Assembly (NCBI GenBank): GCA_964058845.1
Contig: CAXKVR010000355.1
Coordinates: 1 to 54,070, forward strand
Length of the DNA: 54,070 bases
Source: Carex sylvatica
Lineage: Eukaryota > Streptophyta > Magnoliopsida > Poales > Cyperaceae
Reading direction: 5' to 3'
Each line of letters opens with the position of its first letter. The first letter of the stretch is position 1. The notes below the pieces were generated by a model that searched no databases, was not told the origin of the DNA, and saw only the letters and a program-made list of their open reading frames with translations. The position numbers and the translations under genes were made by a program. Below, one piece after another: positions 10,399 to 22,140 of the stretch.

Positions 10399-10444
10399 AA
10401 CAACTTATAATGACTATTATAATGAATAGTCATTATAAGTTGTT
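10399..10444. repeat. Perfect 20-bp hairpin
   Basis: The arm aacaacttataatgactatt (10399-10418) is exactly complementary to 10425-10444, with a 6-base loop. No surrounding terminator or RNA gene is recognisable. Confidence 0.85.
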
Positions 10445-10719
10445 GGTATCGAGAAAGCTCCGGTGACGTGTTGTGTAATTTGAGCACTTGAATTTTAAAA
10501 GAGCTAGTGACTACTGCTTCATTAATTATAATTACTTAAAGAAACTGGTGACTACGGTTTTCATTAATTGTGTGTGTGTGTGTTTTAATTAAAGATTGTG
10601 GTTGATACACGAAAAAATTATACGCATATATCATCCTTATTATTTTTTATTTTTTGAAATTTCTTATGTCATGCTTTAAATTTTTTTTTATATTATTACA
10701 ATATACATACGGAATCATG

Positions 10720-12003
10720 GTTTGATTGCCTTAGTGATGTTAACTTTGACATATTTTATAAAATGGGAAAGTTTAAAATTCTGGTCAATATCATGATATT
10801 TTTATAAAATTCAAATTTTAATTTTGGCGAATCAATGATTTTGGTGGATATTGTTAGAGTAATCAATGTTGAATTCAAAAGTTCAAACTTGTGGTACAAA
10901 GTTGATCAAATTTGATATTTGAACTTCTGATGGCGCTATATGCGCTTTAGCAATTGTACGCGTGGTTGATGACTATATATTTTATCAAATTAAATGTGAC
11001 GGTAATCGTATATGAGTGATACAAAATTATTCAATGATAAAACTTTTGAATATGAATCAAATGAGCACTTTTGATCTTTAAGGCAGAATGTGTGTGTGTA
11101 TATATATATTAAGACTGAAAAAAATAGCTGAATCGACTCTTTATATACGTAGAAATAATTTATAAACTGGTCTTTGAAGTAATTATTACATGTTTATTTA
11201 TTTTTTGCAAAGATAGCAGAATGTATATATATATATTAAGACTGAAAAAAATAACATTCCATTGTGAAGATAATAACTTTTTAATTAATTTCAATTAATC
11301 AAACACCAGTGGCTGGCTTTTTTTTGAAATCCAAGTACTAAAATTAAGTTTTATATAACATGTCACCGGATTTCTCTGCATATCATAATTGCTTTCTTAG
11401 TTGTGAAGTAAAATTACTTTGAATTAAATTGTTTAGAGTAGATTGAATAAATCATGTTTGATTGGAGTTTAGTTGAGCAAATTGATGAAGAGAGGAAAAA
11501 TTGTAAAATTGATGTTATTCTAACTGCGGAATTCACAGGTAAAGTTAGCTACATGCACCTAGAGAAATGGAGCAACTTACTTCATATTAACTCAAATGTT
11601 ATTTCATCTTACTCCTTCAGATTTATTCTTCTTTTAACTGCTTAAAGATTATTAAAGAATTTACTTCACCACTTAATTTACAATTAAACGTGACCTATGG
11701 CTACGATTTTTTTCTTTGATTATACTATATATCCTAGAGGAAAATTGTAATAATATGAATGATTTATAATTTGATAAAATTTAATCTTTAATCAAATGTT
11801 TTAAAGATTTAATTGACACAACTAATTTATAAGCAGATACAGTGTTTACTATTTTTAAATTTTACATTTCTTTGGTCATAATTTGACAAATTATTATTTA
11901 AATTATCAAGTTAAGCCATTATTGACTGGATTTGTCCCAATGATACACAAGGAATCATGGTTTGCATTGCATCAGTGATGTTAACTGAATTGGACATATA
12001 TAT
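10720..12003. repeat. Repeated upstream flank of the array, two partial copies
   Basis: About 10720-10790 and 11950-12003 are copies of one another. Both start with ggaatcatggttt and continue through the word gatgttaact. About 10795-11060 resembles the far-upstream flank of PLP2 (about 27710-28140) and 32860-32950, sharing words such as gatattgtt, ttgatattt, aacttttgatggc-like, and tatcaaattaaat. No gene is recognised. A 63-codon open stretch at 11454-11645 has no family resemblance. Confidence 0.55.
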
Positions 12004-13940
12004 ATTTTTTTGAGAGAAGTGGGTATACCCATCGATTTTCATTACTAAACGAAAATCATATTACATTATTTGTTGACCTTGGCACCATTATATTGGTAAC
12101 CTCTACATTATCTAACAACATGAAAGAAGAACTTGCACACAAAAGTAAGGCATCAAGATAATACCCACTTGTATATTCAACAGCTAAACAAAGTAAAGAA
12201 AACAAATAGTATCTCCTAGCCAACTAAACACACAGACCAATTCAAGTAAAAAAGACCCTGCAATTAAGTAAAAATTACAAAAAGCTGAATCCTTCAACAT
12301 CAGTCCCTGCATCTTCAATATCATCATCCTAAAAATGATCTATCCCAAGCATAGGGATTATATCCAGCCCATCCACCATAGGGATATTAAGCAAATCTCT
12401 TGACAGGCCCTTAACATCAGGAGGTAACACATAAATCAGATTGTCAAGCGTATTATATTTCTGATTAGAGCACCAAAATTTAGCAATTGCAAGTATTTGT
12501 GTCCCTAAAGTACTAGCCTGTTTTACAATACCACCCTTGAATATTATCCTGTTTCTCTCAATCCATATAGATCATAAAACAACACCTATAATAATCACAA
12601 TTAAATTGGCATCCTTAAAGGGATGCATGTACCTATGTCCCACAGCTCCTCAAGAGTTGTACAAGTAAAATCAAAATTATTATATTGGGCAATCCAAGCC
12701 CATAACTGATTAGCTAGAGGACAAGTTAGAAATAAATGAGAAACAATTTCAGATGAATCACAAAAGACGCAACTTTGGTCACCCTGCCACTCCCTTTTCC
12801 CCAAATTATCCCTAGTCAATATGTGGTTTTGTTTTGCCAACCAAAGGATAATTTTGATTTTTAAAGGTATATTAGCAGACCAGATACTATTAAAAGTAGA
12901 AGTAGGTATGCCTCCAAACAGTAACCATGCATATAAAGAATAAACACTGAACTGATCAGTACTAGTCCATCTCCAAATAATTTGGTCATTGGTATGACTC
13001 AATTGAAAATTCTGGAATTGTGATAATAAGGCACACCATTCGGTATGATATATACTCACTAACTGCCTACAAAAAGCAATTTGCAAACTATTAGAAGTAA
13101 ACACCTGTGAAACTAAAATCTCTTTATCATATGCAATATCAAATAAGTTAGGATAAATATTGTGCAAAGCACAATTACCTATCCATCTATCAAGCCAAAA
13201 TCTGATGGAATGTCCATACCCAACCTGCCAATCAGTTTTAACCTCTATAATTCCTTTATTTTTCATGATGTCCTTTCAAAAAGAAGAAAACACACCAAGA
13301 GTACCAACTACAATATATTTATGTTTAAGGATTTGCTTCCAAGTACCTGTAAGTGTATCATCTAAAAATCTCATTAGCCACTTAGCTAGCAAGGCTCTAT
13401 TCATGACTTGTAAATCAAGTACTCCTAAATCACCTAATTTTTTACTCCTACATACCTTATTCCAATTAATTAAGACATATTTTTTCCTAACTGTGTTGCC
13501 TCCATACCATAAAAACTGCCTTCTTAACTTATCAATTCTCATTCTAATTGTTGTTGGCATATTATACAAGGATAACCAATACAAAGGTATAGCTGAAATA
13601 ACATAGTTTAACAATGTCCCCCCCCCCTAAAGAAAGTAATTTTCTTTTCCAAGACTGTAATCTTTTCTCAATCTTTTCCATTAATTCAATCCAACAATTC
13701 ATAGGCAATTTTTTCCAATGTAAAGGAACCCTAAGTAAGTTATTGGTAAACTAACCAATTTACATCCTAATTGAGTAGCTAACACCTGTCCTTCTTGTTG
13801 CGATAAATTTAAAGCTACCATTTCACTTTTATCAAAATTTATTTTCAAACCTGACAAGTTTTCAAAATACAGCAAAATCCATTTTAAAGAATTGATTATT
13901 TTCCTATCTGCCTGCAAAAACAATAAAGTATCATATGCAA
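12004..13940 (-). mobile_element. 5'-truncated LINE with target-site duplication
   Basis: The insertion is bounded by the direct repeat gaattggacatatatat (left at 11987, right at 13941), a typical LINE target-site duplication. A short T run beside the left copy is the poly(A). Minus-strand coding pieces, in order, are the end of the reverse transcriptase (13923-13699, LSGLKINFDKSE), a segment with FLWYGGNTVRKKYVLINW (13614-13276), and an intact 221-codon zf-RVT piece (13266-12601) with CVFCDSSEIVSHLFLTC. Frames break near 13700 and 13270. The 5' end falls inside the YxDD motif, where the remaining bases read AYDTLLFL instead of the usual ADD core. The copy cannot be active. Confidence 0.85.
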
Positions 13941-14462
13941 GAATTGGACATATATATTTTTGTATTATGAGATGAGAAAGTTCAAAATGCCGGTCAATAT
14001 AATTATCTCAAAAATATATGCTGTCAATGACTCCTCATTAAGATAATTGCAATTAAGACGTCAAGTAATATATAATTATAATAAAATATAATATCCAACT
14101 ACGTACCTGGCATATTTCCTGTGTTGAATAGTGCAGAATTGGCCCAGTACCAACCGATTGGTTGTAATTTCTCTGAGGATCAATATATTTTCAGATGATA
14201 ATTTCAAAGTACTAAATTGTTGTTTTTATATTTTTTAGTAAAATTAAAATTTAAACCACCTAATTATTTAATATTAAAGAAAAATATCCGATTTTTGAAA
14301 CAACCTCCCACGAGAGGTTCGTAATATTACCTTTGTCATGATAATTTTGTGGTTGATGAGTAGTGTGTTACAGACCAACTTATAACTTATTATATAACAA
14401 CAAACCTTATATAAATTATAAAATAAACATGAAGGAAATTTTCGAATTAATATGCTAGCTAC

Positions 14463-14585
14463 AAGAATGAACAGTATTCGCAAGAGATGCTGTTGGTATA
14501 CCGTCGCTAATAGAAAAATCACCTTTATGTCGATATACTCTTGTGGATAGTCACTTTCTACTCTTGCGGATACTGTCACATTCTT
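14463..14585. repeat. Imperfect foldback with 24-25-bp arms
   Basis: The left arm, aagaatgaacagtattcgca and four more bases (14463-14486), pairs with 14561-14585, with a few mismatches or indels. The spacer is about 74 bp. It lies in otherwise featureless DNA between the LINE and the PLP1 flank. It could be a small MITE or a hairpin RNA precursor, but neither is shown. Confidence 0.55.
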
Positions 14586-14629
14586 ATAAGTACAGTACCT
14601 GACAATAGTTTTTGTCGGTTTTAACATAA

Positions 14630-16488
14630 GAAATGTTTCAAATCACGTTAAATGAGATGAAATATTTTTATAAAACCGATTTTTTTTTGGTAAGAAAGGA
14701 AATTTTCATTCCAAATATTTTTTTTTTTACTTTTCACAATTCGATTTGGCACCTACGTTACGTACAACACAATTCCAACATAATATTTCTATTCGCCATG
14801 TATACTGAACAAACTCGTCGACTTCAAAATGTTTAATCTTTATTCCATCAATCCGTACATTCAACACAGTCAATTTATGTCCATCTCCTAATAAAAAATC
14901 TTTCTAAAATATCTTCATTTTTTCAATAAACAATTAGTTAATTTCTTGGATCTTTCAAATTTAAACTTTAGCCATTTGAAGGGTGACAAACTAAGATGTA
15001 CCCCAATTTTTAAATACAGAATCACAATTATATTAATATACGAAGTTTGACAAAGTAAAAGCTCCTTGCAGAAGTTTCATGCATAACATTAATGCCATCC
15101 ATGTGAAAATTTATAAAATATATCTGTCTGGTAATTTCTATCCGCTGTCTATATATAATTGGGTTTTCTTTTTCCAATTATATATATATATATATATGAA
15201 GATCAAGTCTCCAGCTTCTATTTATATAGATATCACTGGTGTCATTTTTTTTACAAAAGTTTGGATAATTAACTAAGTAATAATAAAATAAAAATAACAA
15301 ACTTTTGTGTGATTCTAGCCTTTTTTTTTTTTGTTTCCCCTGATGGGCTATATATGTTTTTACATAATGATTGTAGCAACGGGCCTAAGAGCGAAAGGTT
15401 TTTAATGACAAAAATGCTGGTTGGCTAATAATTTTTAAATATCTTTTGGTAATCTCTCTTTTTCAAGTAAACTAAAAGTTTTGGGTAAAATATTTAAAAA
15501 AGAAAAGAAATTGTGACAGGTGTGCTTAGAGGAAACTAACTAGATATTATGCAGCAGGCCGACCTCAATTTTAATGAACACGTGACTACCATCACATATA
15601 GAAATAATTAGGGCTATAAAATATACAAAATTTTGAACAGAACACTCCATTCTTTTATTCTATTTGTAAATATGTCGAGGGAAGTTTATTAATTGGTGGA
15701 GATCAGGTTGTTGTCAAATTACCACGGCTTCTTGACTTCTGAAAATAATATTATAGCAAAATTGGTAAATAGGTCATTACGGGAACATCTTTCAAAAAAA
15801 AAAAGGTCATTACGGAAAGAAGACAGAGCATTGATTCTCATCTCGCAATTCGTCCTTTAGAGAGAACAATGTACTCGATTGTTTAGAGAACAATATAAAA
15901 CAACCAATGATTTGGTTGAAGAAGTTAGATCTCTGTGGCACTTTTTGAATATTAAAGAATGAAGAATTATATGCAAGAAAAAATTAACTTTTTCATTCGT
16001 TGTTTCATGTACTTTCTTATTTTTGACTTCCTTTACTCTGTTTCTTTTTTCTTGTTTGTTTTCCTGATTTTTCTTTTTATCCACACGTAAATCCATACTA
16101 GCATTTTTTCGCAAAACTTTTTGAACAATTGTAACCAATTATCATTAATAAAATAAGAGCTTGCCTCCTATTTCTTACTCACATAAAAAAAAACTACAAA
16201 ATACAAAATTTGATAAACGATAACTAATTGGTAAAACACGTACAATTATGTAGCCATCAAATCAATAGCAGAAATTCATTACATAACTTTATTTATACAT
16301 GAAAAGTATGTACTTTTCTGAAATAAAAACTGAATCAATAAACACATATATAGAGAGATAAAAGAACTAATTAATGCTTGAAACTTGAGCATAATTAATG
16401 AACAGAATAACTGAATAGCTACTTAATTATAAGATGGTATATATGTATATAAATATATATTTTCTCATCTTCAAGAATTAATCCGTTA
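14630..16488 (-). repeat. PLP1 downstream flank, part of the array unit
   Basis: About 14770-15360 is collinear with 8320-8900, about 15470-15600 with 6340-6480, and 15590-16440 with the PLP2 downstream flank (24270-24540). A 93-codon Lys-rich open stretch at 15857-16138 (minus) shows no family resemblance and looks like low-complexity DNA. No gene is called. Confidence 0.6.
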
Positions 16489-18818
16489 TTAATATTTGCC
16501 ATTTTGCATCCTCAGAAGCCTCATGCGTCTCTCATCCGAGAGTAGCTTGGCAAACCGAATCAATTCCTCTTCGTTTGTTCCACCATTCAGCACTGGTTCA
16601 ATATTTCCGTTCTCCAAGTTCACTCGAGACACCGGCTTTTTTAGAAGCTCATTTCCAATCTGGACAAGTTTTAGCAAGTTCTGATTCGATGAATTATCCA
16701 TCGATGCAGCGGTGCCCTCCAAGCAATCATCCTACAATAACCCAAGATTGAATAAATTAATATTGGAGCTTCAATGGTACTAATTAATTTGAATATAGCA
16801 TCAATTATCATGTTAATTTCCTACCTGTATGCGTAAGTAGTTCTTCTCGCAATGCAATGCTTGGAAAAGAACGGATGCGTGGATATCAACCAGATCAGCA
16901 CTCGCTTGGCTAAAACAGTCGATCAGGGGGGTTGAACCATTATGGGTTAACCAGCTGAACAGGCCCCACTTTGCCACTGCTTCTGCTTTGTACTTCTGTT
17001 CCTGTTTTGCTGATCCTGTTCCAAGCGAGAGCACCAGGAAATTTCCATAATCCACTGGCTTGACAGGGAAATAATCAGTTCTTTGTACCACAATCTCTTT
17101 TGTCACATGATTTACAGCAAGAAGTGTCTGAAATGTTACAAAGAAAGAAAAATAAAATACTGAGAAGCAAATATTAATCTGATTAAATTAAGAATTGTGA
17201 GAGCTGGGAACTTATCAGATCAAATTATATTTGTTGCAGTATATAGGATTTATTTAATTATTCGGTGATGGTGTTTTCTGGAATAAATGGATTAATTCTA
17301 TTGGGGCCAAAACAGTTTATAAAAGAGGTCAAACTGTTAGTATGCGGTATGGTTATTCTGTTATTTGATTTTATTTATTTGTGAAAGAAATAAATACCGG
17401 ATTATTTGCAGCAACACCACCATCAACAAGATTGAAGCTCCGTGCTTTGCCGAAACGATCCTTAGTCGTGAAATGATGTGCTGGAAGATATGTCGGAGCA
17501 GCAGAAGTGCTGATGCATACATCCGATAGCAGAGCATCCTTTGATGCATCTGCCCTCGCCTACATATTATCAAGCTCATTTATCAAATTGCAATTGACAT
17601 TCTTAATTTTACAAATTTACTTTTGTGGAAAGCAGGCTGTTTCATTTTTAAATGCACAAATCTAAAAAAATGCAGATATAAGATTTATAAGCGATATGTT
17701 TTTATGTACCTCGTTCGTAGAAAAGATGGTCGGCTGAAGAAAAGTAATGTCGAATGTAGGAACCACCACATCTGTTACTGTTTCATGAAGTCTTGTTTCA
17801 CCGAGCAGTTCTCGGATTTTGCTATGAAGGTATTTTCCTGTGTATCTAGGACCAATTATACTGCTTAACAAGCCTCCAAACCCATTCCTACAGTAGGAGT
17901 TGCTCGTCATTATGTATATTGCATATATTTACATATGTTTCACGAGTCTTGCATTTACGAAGTATATTTTTACCGAAAGAGTAAAGACAAGTCAGTATGG
18001 CTTACCTATTAGAAGGGAAAATCTTTGGAATGTTTTCATTGTAGAAGGTTATAATATCTTTAGCTGAGAAGAGAGGTCTCTTCTGCTCGTTAGGCGCAGC
18101 AAGCATGGTTGACACTAAACCTCCGGTACTAGTTCCTGAAATCACATCAAAGTAATCTGCAATTCTTGCATCTTCTCCATCAAGTTCCTACAAGTACATG
18201 CACAAGAAGTAATTATGACGACCAAGGTTTCTATAAAATTTGTAATGAAAGAAATTGATGAAAACCATCTCAACATGAGGAAGCTTCATTTACGTGCTGT
18301 GAAAGTAAATCAATCTTTATTTGTCAGACTTGTATTACTACAATTGTCTTATTAAATTAGGTAGGCTCCAAGTGTTAATTATTATATATTGGTGATAGTG
18401 TTTCAAACTTTCAATACTATACATCTATATATTTATACACACCTTACTTAATTTGTTTTCCATGCATTAAGATGATAATCACACAATAATATTTCCATGA
18501 TCTCGAGCAATCAAAAGAGTGTAATATATGCTTCTTTTTACCATTTGGAATAAATCTGATGAACTAGTTTCTTGAGCTCACAATATAAACTCGGTTAAAT
18601 ATAATACTTAATCTCCAAATAAAATAATAACTCACCTGTAGCTGAGATTCAAGGAATACAAGGATGGCAGCAGGGATGAGTCCCCTAACGCCACCACCAT
18701 CGATGCTTAGTATCGTCACTATGTTGCCTCTTGATGGTGGAGTTTTGGGTGTAGACAGACTGCTAGTTATGTTAGTTAGGACTTTGCTTGAAGGAAGGCG
18801 CACTCCTAAAGAACTCAT
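16489..18818 (-). CDS. Patatin-like phospholipase PLP1 (group II pPLA type), complete
   Basis: Lipid acyl hydrolase of the patatin family, expected to release fatty acids from phospho- and galactolipids at membranes. Six exons join at GT-AG introns: 18818-18636, 18187-18006, 17887-17710, 17559-17398, 17127-16825 and 16731-16489, giving 416 residues ending in TAA. Visible catalytic parts are the oxyanion hole DGGGVRG (about residues 40-46), the nucleophile elbow GTSTG (Ser about 81) and [11 protein letters not shown] with the dyad Asp (about 227). The N-terminal 30 residues are Ser/Thr/Pro-rich with no signal peptide, unlike vacuolar tuber patatins. The ATG was chosen because the in-frame codons above it hold no other ATG before a stop. 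PLP2 and PLP3 share exon phases and lengths. All junctions were inferred by eye and no transcript was seen. Confidence 0.93.
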
Positions 18819-18982
18819 TAGAGATGATTTTATTACCTCTGAACTTTCACTAGAAAAAAGTTGAAAAGTTGTAGCTATAGCAAGGTTATAGAGATCTCGA
18901 AGCGTATGTTACTTCTAAATATTTCTTAGCTTTGCTTAGTTGTGTAGTGTGGGAGGAGGATAGGTGTGCTTAATTTCTTGCA

Positions 18983-18993
18983 TTATATATATA
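18983..18993 (-). promoter_or_regulatory. TATA box of PLP1
   Basis: TATATATAA on the minus strand, about 165-175 bp upstream of the ATG. Next to it, towards the gene, lies an aggtgtgct / gtgtagtgtgggaggagg block shared closely with PLP2 and PLP3, so the core promoter was duplicated with the genes. Confidence 0.65.
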
Positions 18994-19203
18994 GCCAGGA
19001 GAAAAGATGTACTAGCTAGTCATGCATGGAAGTAGTCAAGTGCATTAATTGTAGTAAAGACCAACTCTGTGAATCTGGGGATAGTTTGGAAAATCAGATG
19101 ATATGAACGAGCCAAGTCACAATGAAGGAAACGTCAAATCATCAAAAACACTTGTAGATTTTTTTTTTTTTTAAAATAACGGTTAGCTCTGTGATATTTG
19201 GGC

Positions 19204-19728
19204 TAGGGGTGACAAAAAAACTCGTAGCTCGTGGATCGATCGTGACTCGCATCTGGCTTGCTCACTAACAACTCGTTTGTTAATGGACTGAGCTATTAAC
19301 GAGTCAGCTCATCACTAGTTTGATTCAAAATTAATGAGTTTGAGCTGGGGCCTAGCTCGCTCGTGAGCTGGCGGGCCAACTCGGTCTAAGTATGAATTTG
19401 TGCATTGGTATAAATTTGTGTGAATTTAGTATATATGAATTTATTTTGTGAACTGTGTTTGCATGAATTTGAAGATTTAGTAATTTAATATGTATGAATT
19501 TAGTTACAAACTTAATTTATGACAGTTGACTTTATAATATATTATCTAAAATATTTGAGTTTTTGGTCCACGAGCTTTCACGAGCTGACTCGGCTCGCTC
19601 GTTGCCAAAACAAGTGAGCCATGAGTCACTTTTTCAGCTCTGATTCAAATATTGACTTGCTCGTTGCTAAAACGAGCGAGCCATGAGCTTGGTCTAGCTC
19701 GGACCGAGCCGGCTCGTTGCCAGCCCTA
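19204..19728. mobile_element. hAT-type MITE 2, 525 bp, inserted in the PLP1 upstream block
   Basis: The ends are TAGGGGTGACAA on the left and TAGGGCTGGCAA read in from the right. They are flanked by an 8-bp target-site duplication, atttgggc (19196-19203) against attttggc (19729-19736). The interior has GAGCTCG-type repeats (agctcg, gctcgctcg, cgagctg) and an AT-rich centre, and no transposase. It is closely related to MITE 3 at 30715-31234. The uninterrupted site survives upstream of PLP2 (about 27335-27343) and PLP3 (40733-40740). Confidence 0.88.
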
Positions 19729-19736
19729 ATTTTGGC

Positions 19737-19998
19737 CCATGGTCTTCATTGTACACCCGAAAAGGACCAGCTGGGTTCGTTTCTTCGTGTGAGCTGCATA
19801 TATGCATGCCTGCATGCGCTTGAAGCCCTCTGCAATTCTGCATAGCGTGAGCGGTTGACACTTGACCGTGTCAAGCCGTTGTCTCTGGCCTGGTTACTAG
19901 ACCGCGACAACACCCTGTGCCGAGGTTGTACACATCCGATTGAATTTAGACCAAGCCAATGGAACTTTTGTGGACCATATCGCAACACCGCCAAGCAG
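19737..19998 (-). promoter_or_regulatory. Conserved upstream block of PLP1
   Basis: Once the MITE is removed, this block sits about 400 bp upstream of the ATG. It is shared with PLP2 (27344-27600) and PLP3 (40741-40860). Strong words are cttcattgtacac, gaccagctgg, cgtgaagccctctgc-like, gtgagccgttgacc-like, and, further on, tgtggaccat. The PLP1 version has several TGCATGC/CATGCA copies, which resemble RY elements of seed promoters. A regulatory role is inference only. Confidence 0.45.
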
Positions 19999-20005
19999 AT
20001 TAATT

Positions 20006-20490
20006 AAGGATGCTTTAGGTTCGGTTAAAACTGGGTTAAAATAATTAAATTAAAATTTTATTTTGTTTTAGAAAATCTTACTAAATTAATCAATTAAATT
20101 TCTCAATTGAATAACAAACAATTAATCCAAATAAATTTCAGTTCGATTGATTGAAACGATTAAGATACATTAAATTTCGAAAGATCAAAACTTAATAATT
20201 AATACATAGAAAAATATATTCAATAATCATATACATAAATATTAACATTTGTAACAGTCGAACAGATATATGACATACTAAATTGAATTAAATATAAAAT
20301 AAGAAACCGGAGTAATTCAAGTAAACGTCATGTTAATTTTAATTTGTTTGATTGAATCGAAATAAAATAGATTAAACCGAATTAAGTATAAAATATCAAA
20401 GAAATTTAAAAAATTTAACTGAGTCAAACCATTTAATAAAAAAATTGAAGAATCTGTTTAAAATCAAATGAACCGGTCCAACGAACACCG
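20006..20490. mobile_element. Degenerate hAT-like element
   Basis: Begins with gctttaggttcggttaaaac and ends with aaccggtccaacgaacaccg, the GGTTCGGTT/AACCG-rich ends seen in some hAT MITEs, with an AT-rich interior. A related segment lies at about 42640-43080. Both are followed by the same host word, cggcttgt-atttcatctgg, so the insertion predates the array duplication. The termini are too decayed for a target-site duplication to be proven. Confidence 0.4.
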
Positions 20491-20515
20491 CTATTCGCGG
20501 CTTGTGATTTCATCT

Positions 20516-20680
20516 GGAAAGTTAAATTTCTGGTGACTCGGGAATTTAGTTATTCGTGGAAAGTTCAATTTCTGGTGACTCGGGAATTTAGTTATTCGTG
20601 GAAAGTTCAATTTCTGGTGACTCGGGAATTTAGTTATTCGTGGAAAGTTCAATTTCTGGTAAGTCGGCAATTGAGTTATT
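20516..20680 (+). repeat. 42-bp tandem repeat, about four copies
   Basis: The unit starts ggaaagttcaatttctggtg and ends tagttattcgt. Copies begin at 20516, 20558, 20600 and 20642. The middle copies are identical and the last one is divergent. It adjoins the PLP1 far-upstream flank. Confidence 0.9.
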
Positions 20681-20849
20681 TGGGGATATGATGATGTAAT
20701 GATTTGCGAATCAGTGATTATGACCGATCACTGTATAAGGAATTCATGAAAAGTCAAAAGTCCACACTAGCTTGAGATTTGAACTTTTGATGGCCACATG
20801 TGACATGCCATTAACTTCAACCTTCTGATTGTTATCAATTCATGTACAC

Positions 20850-22140
20850 CGGAGCAATTCGGCTTCCCTACCCGGATATGAAACCATGCTTCTTCTATAC
20901 GGATGATGTCTTATTCTTTGTTAAACTTGAGTTGAGGCAAATTTAGATGCTCAGAATAGCTTTTGTAGCATTCTAGAACATTTCGGGCTTGCATGTAAAT
21001 TTCAATAAATCTGAATTACTTGTATCAAGAGAGTCAGAACAGGTAGCACACCAGTTGACGACTGCAATGGGATGCAAACAAGGAAAATTTTCTTTCATAT
21101 ACCTTGGCTTACATCTGTCAAACAAGAAGTTGACCAAAATGTCCTTTCAGTCCTTAATTCAAAAGTTCAATGATAGACTATTGGGATGGACAACAAAGAA
21201 CCTATCAATAGCAGGAAGACTTACTCTCATCAATGCGGTACTTTCATCATTACCCACATACTTTATGTCTTGTTTCCTAATCCCAAAAGGAATAATCAAG
21301 GAGATCGATAAAATAAGAAGGCACTTCTTATGGCATGGAGTTACTCAAGAAAGGAAAAAAATGAATCTAGCAAATTGGGAGCTAGTGTGTATGCCCAAAA
21401 AATTGGGGGGATTAGGCATAACAGACCTAAAGGTGTTCAATCAACCCATGCTGGCAAAATAGAGTTGGCAATGGATCACGTCAACACCCAGACTATGCAA
21501 AACAATCATAATGGCAACAAGTGGAGACCAACACATGAGCCCCAGCTCACTGCTCTTCTTACACACTACCAAGCACATAAAACAGTTCATGATCATGTCA
21601 ACCAAAAGAGAGCCAGCAAATGGACAGACAATAGCCTTCTGGCAAGAAAATTGGGGAGTTGGGGTGCTATAGTACCAATTCCCGACATTGCACTCCTTTG
21701 CCATCAATGACCATAGTACACTGGCGCAAATGATACAAAACGGGGATATAACTGGAGAATTCAGACAAGACTTGTCAGAAGATGCACAAGAGGAATTGCA
21801 GGAGCTCAGATGCACACTGGCATCAAACCCGATAACACTGACAAATAAACCCGATAGCACAATTTGGACATGGGAGGCATGCAGTCAGTTCACGGTCAGG
21901 TCAGCGTATTATGCATTAAAAAACTCACCAAGAATACAAAATGATAGACATAGAATATGGAAGTTAGTTGTGTCACCAAGAATGCAGGTATTCGCATGGT
22001 TGCTCTCACTCAACAGATTACTTACAATAGACAACCTCATAAAAAGAGGCTGGCAATTAGCAAGTACGATGTATCATGTATAGGTCCAATGCAGAGACAG
22101 TAAAGCATATGTTCATTGAATGCAAAATATTAAGTGAGTT
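20850..22140 (+). mobile_element. 5'-truncated LINE fragment (RT end and zf-RVT)
   Basis: Near 20890 the plus strand reads YTDDVLFFVK, the LINE reverse transcriptase active-site motif. From 20989 an ORF continues with HVNFNKSELLVS, FSFIYLGLHLSNKK and the segment HFLWHGVTQERKKMNLANW. A frameshift near 21462 and others break the rest. At 21688-22083 the zf-RVT region appears (TIWTWEACSQFTVRSAYY, then VFAWLLSLNRLLTIDNL) and ends in a HMFIEC-like stretch at about 22110. Endonuclease, most of the RT and the poly(A) are missing or unclear, and no target-site duplication was found. It is inactive, of the same broad group as the LINE at 12004-13940 but in opposite orientation. Confidence 0.8.
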
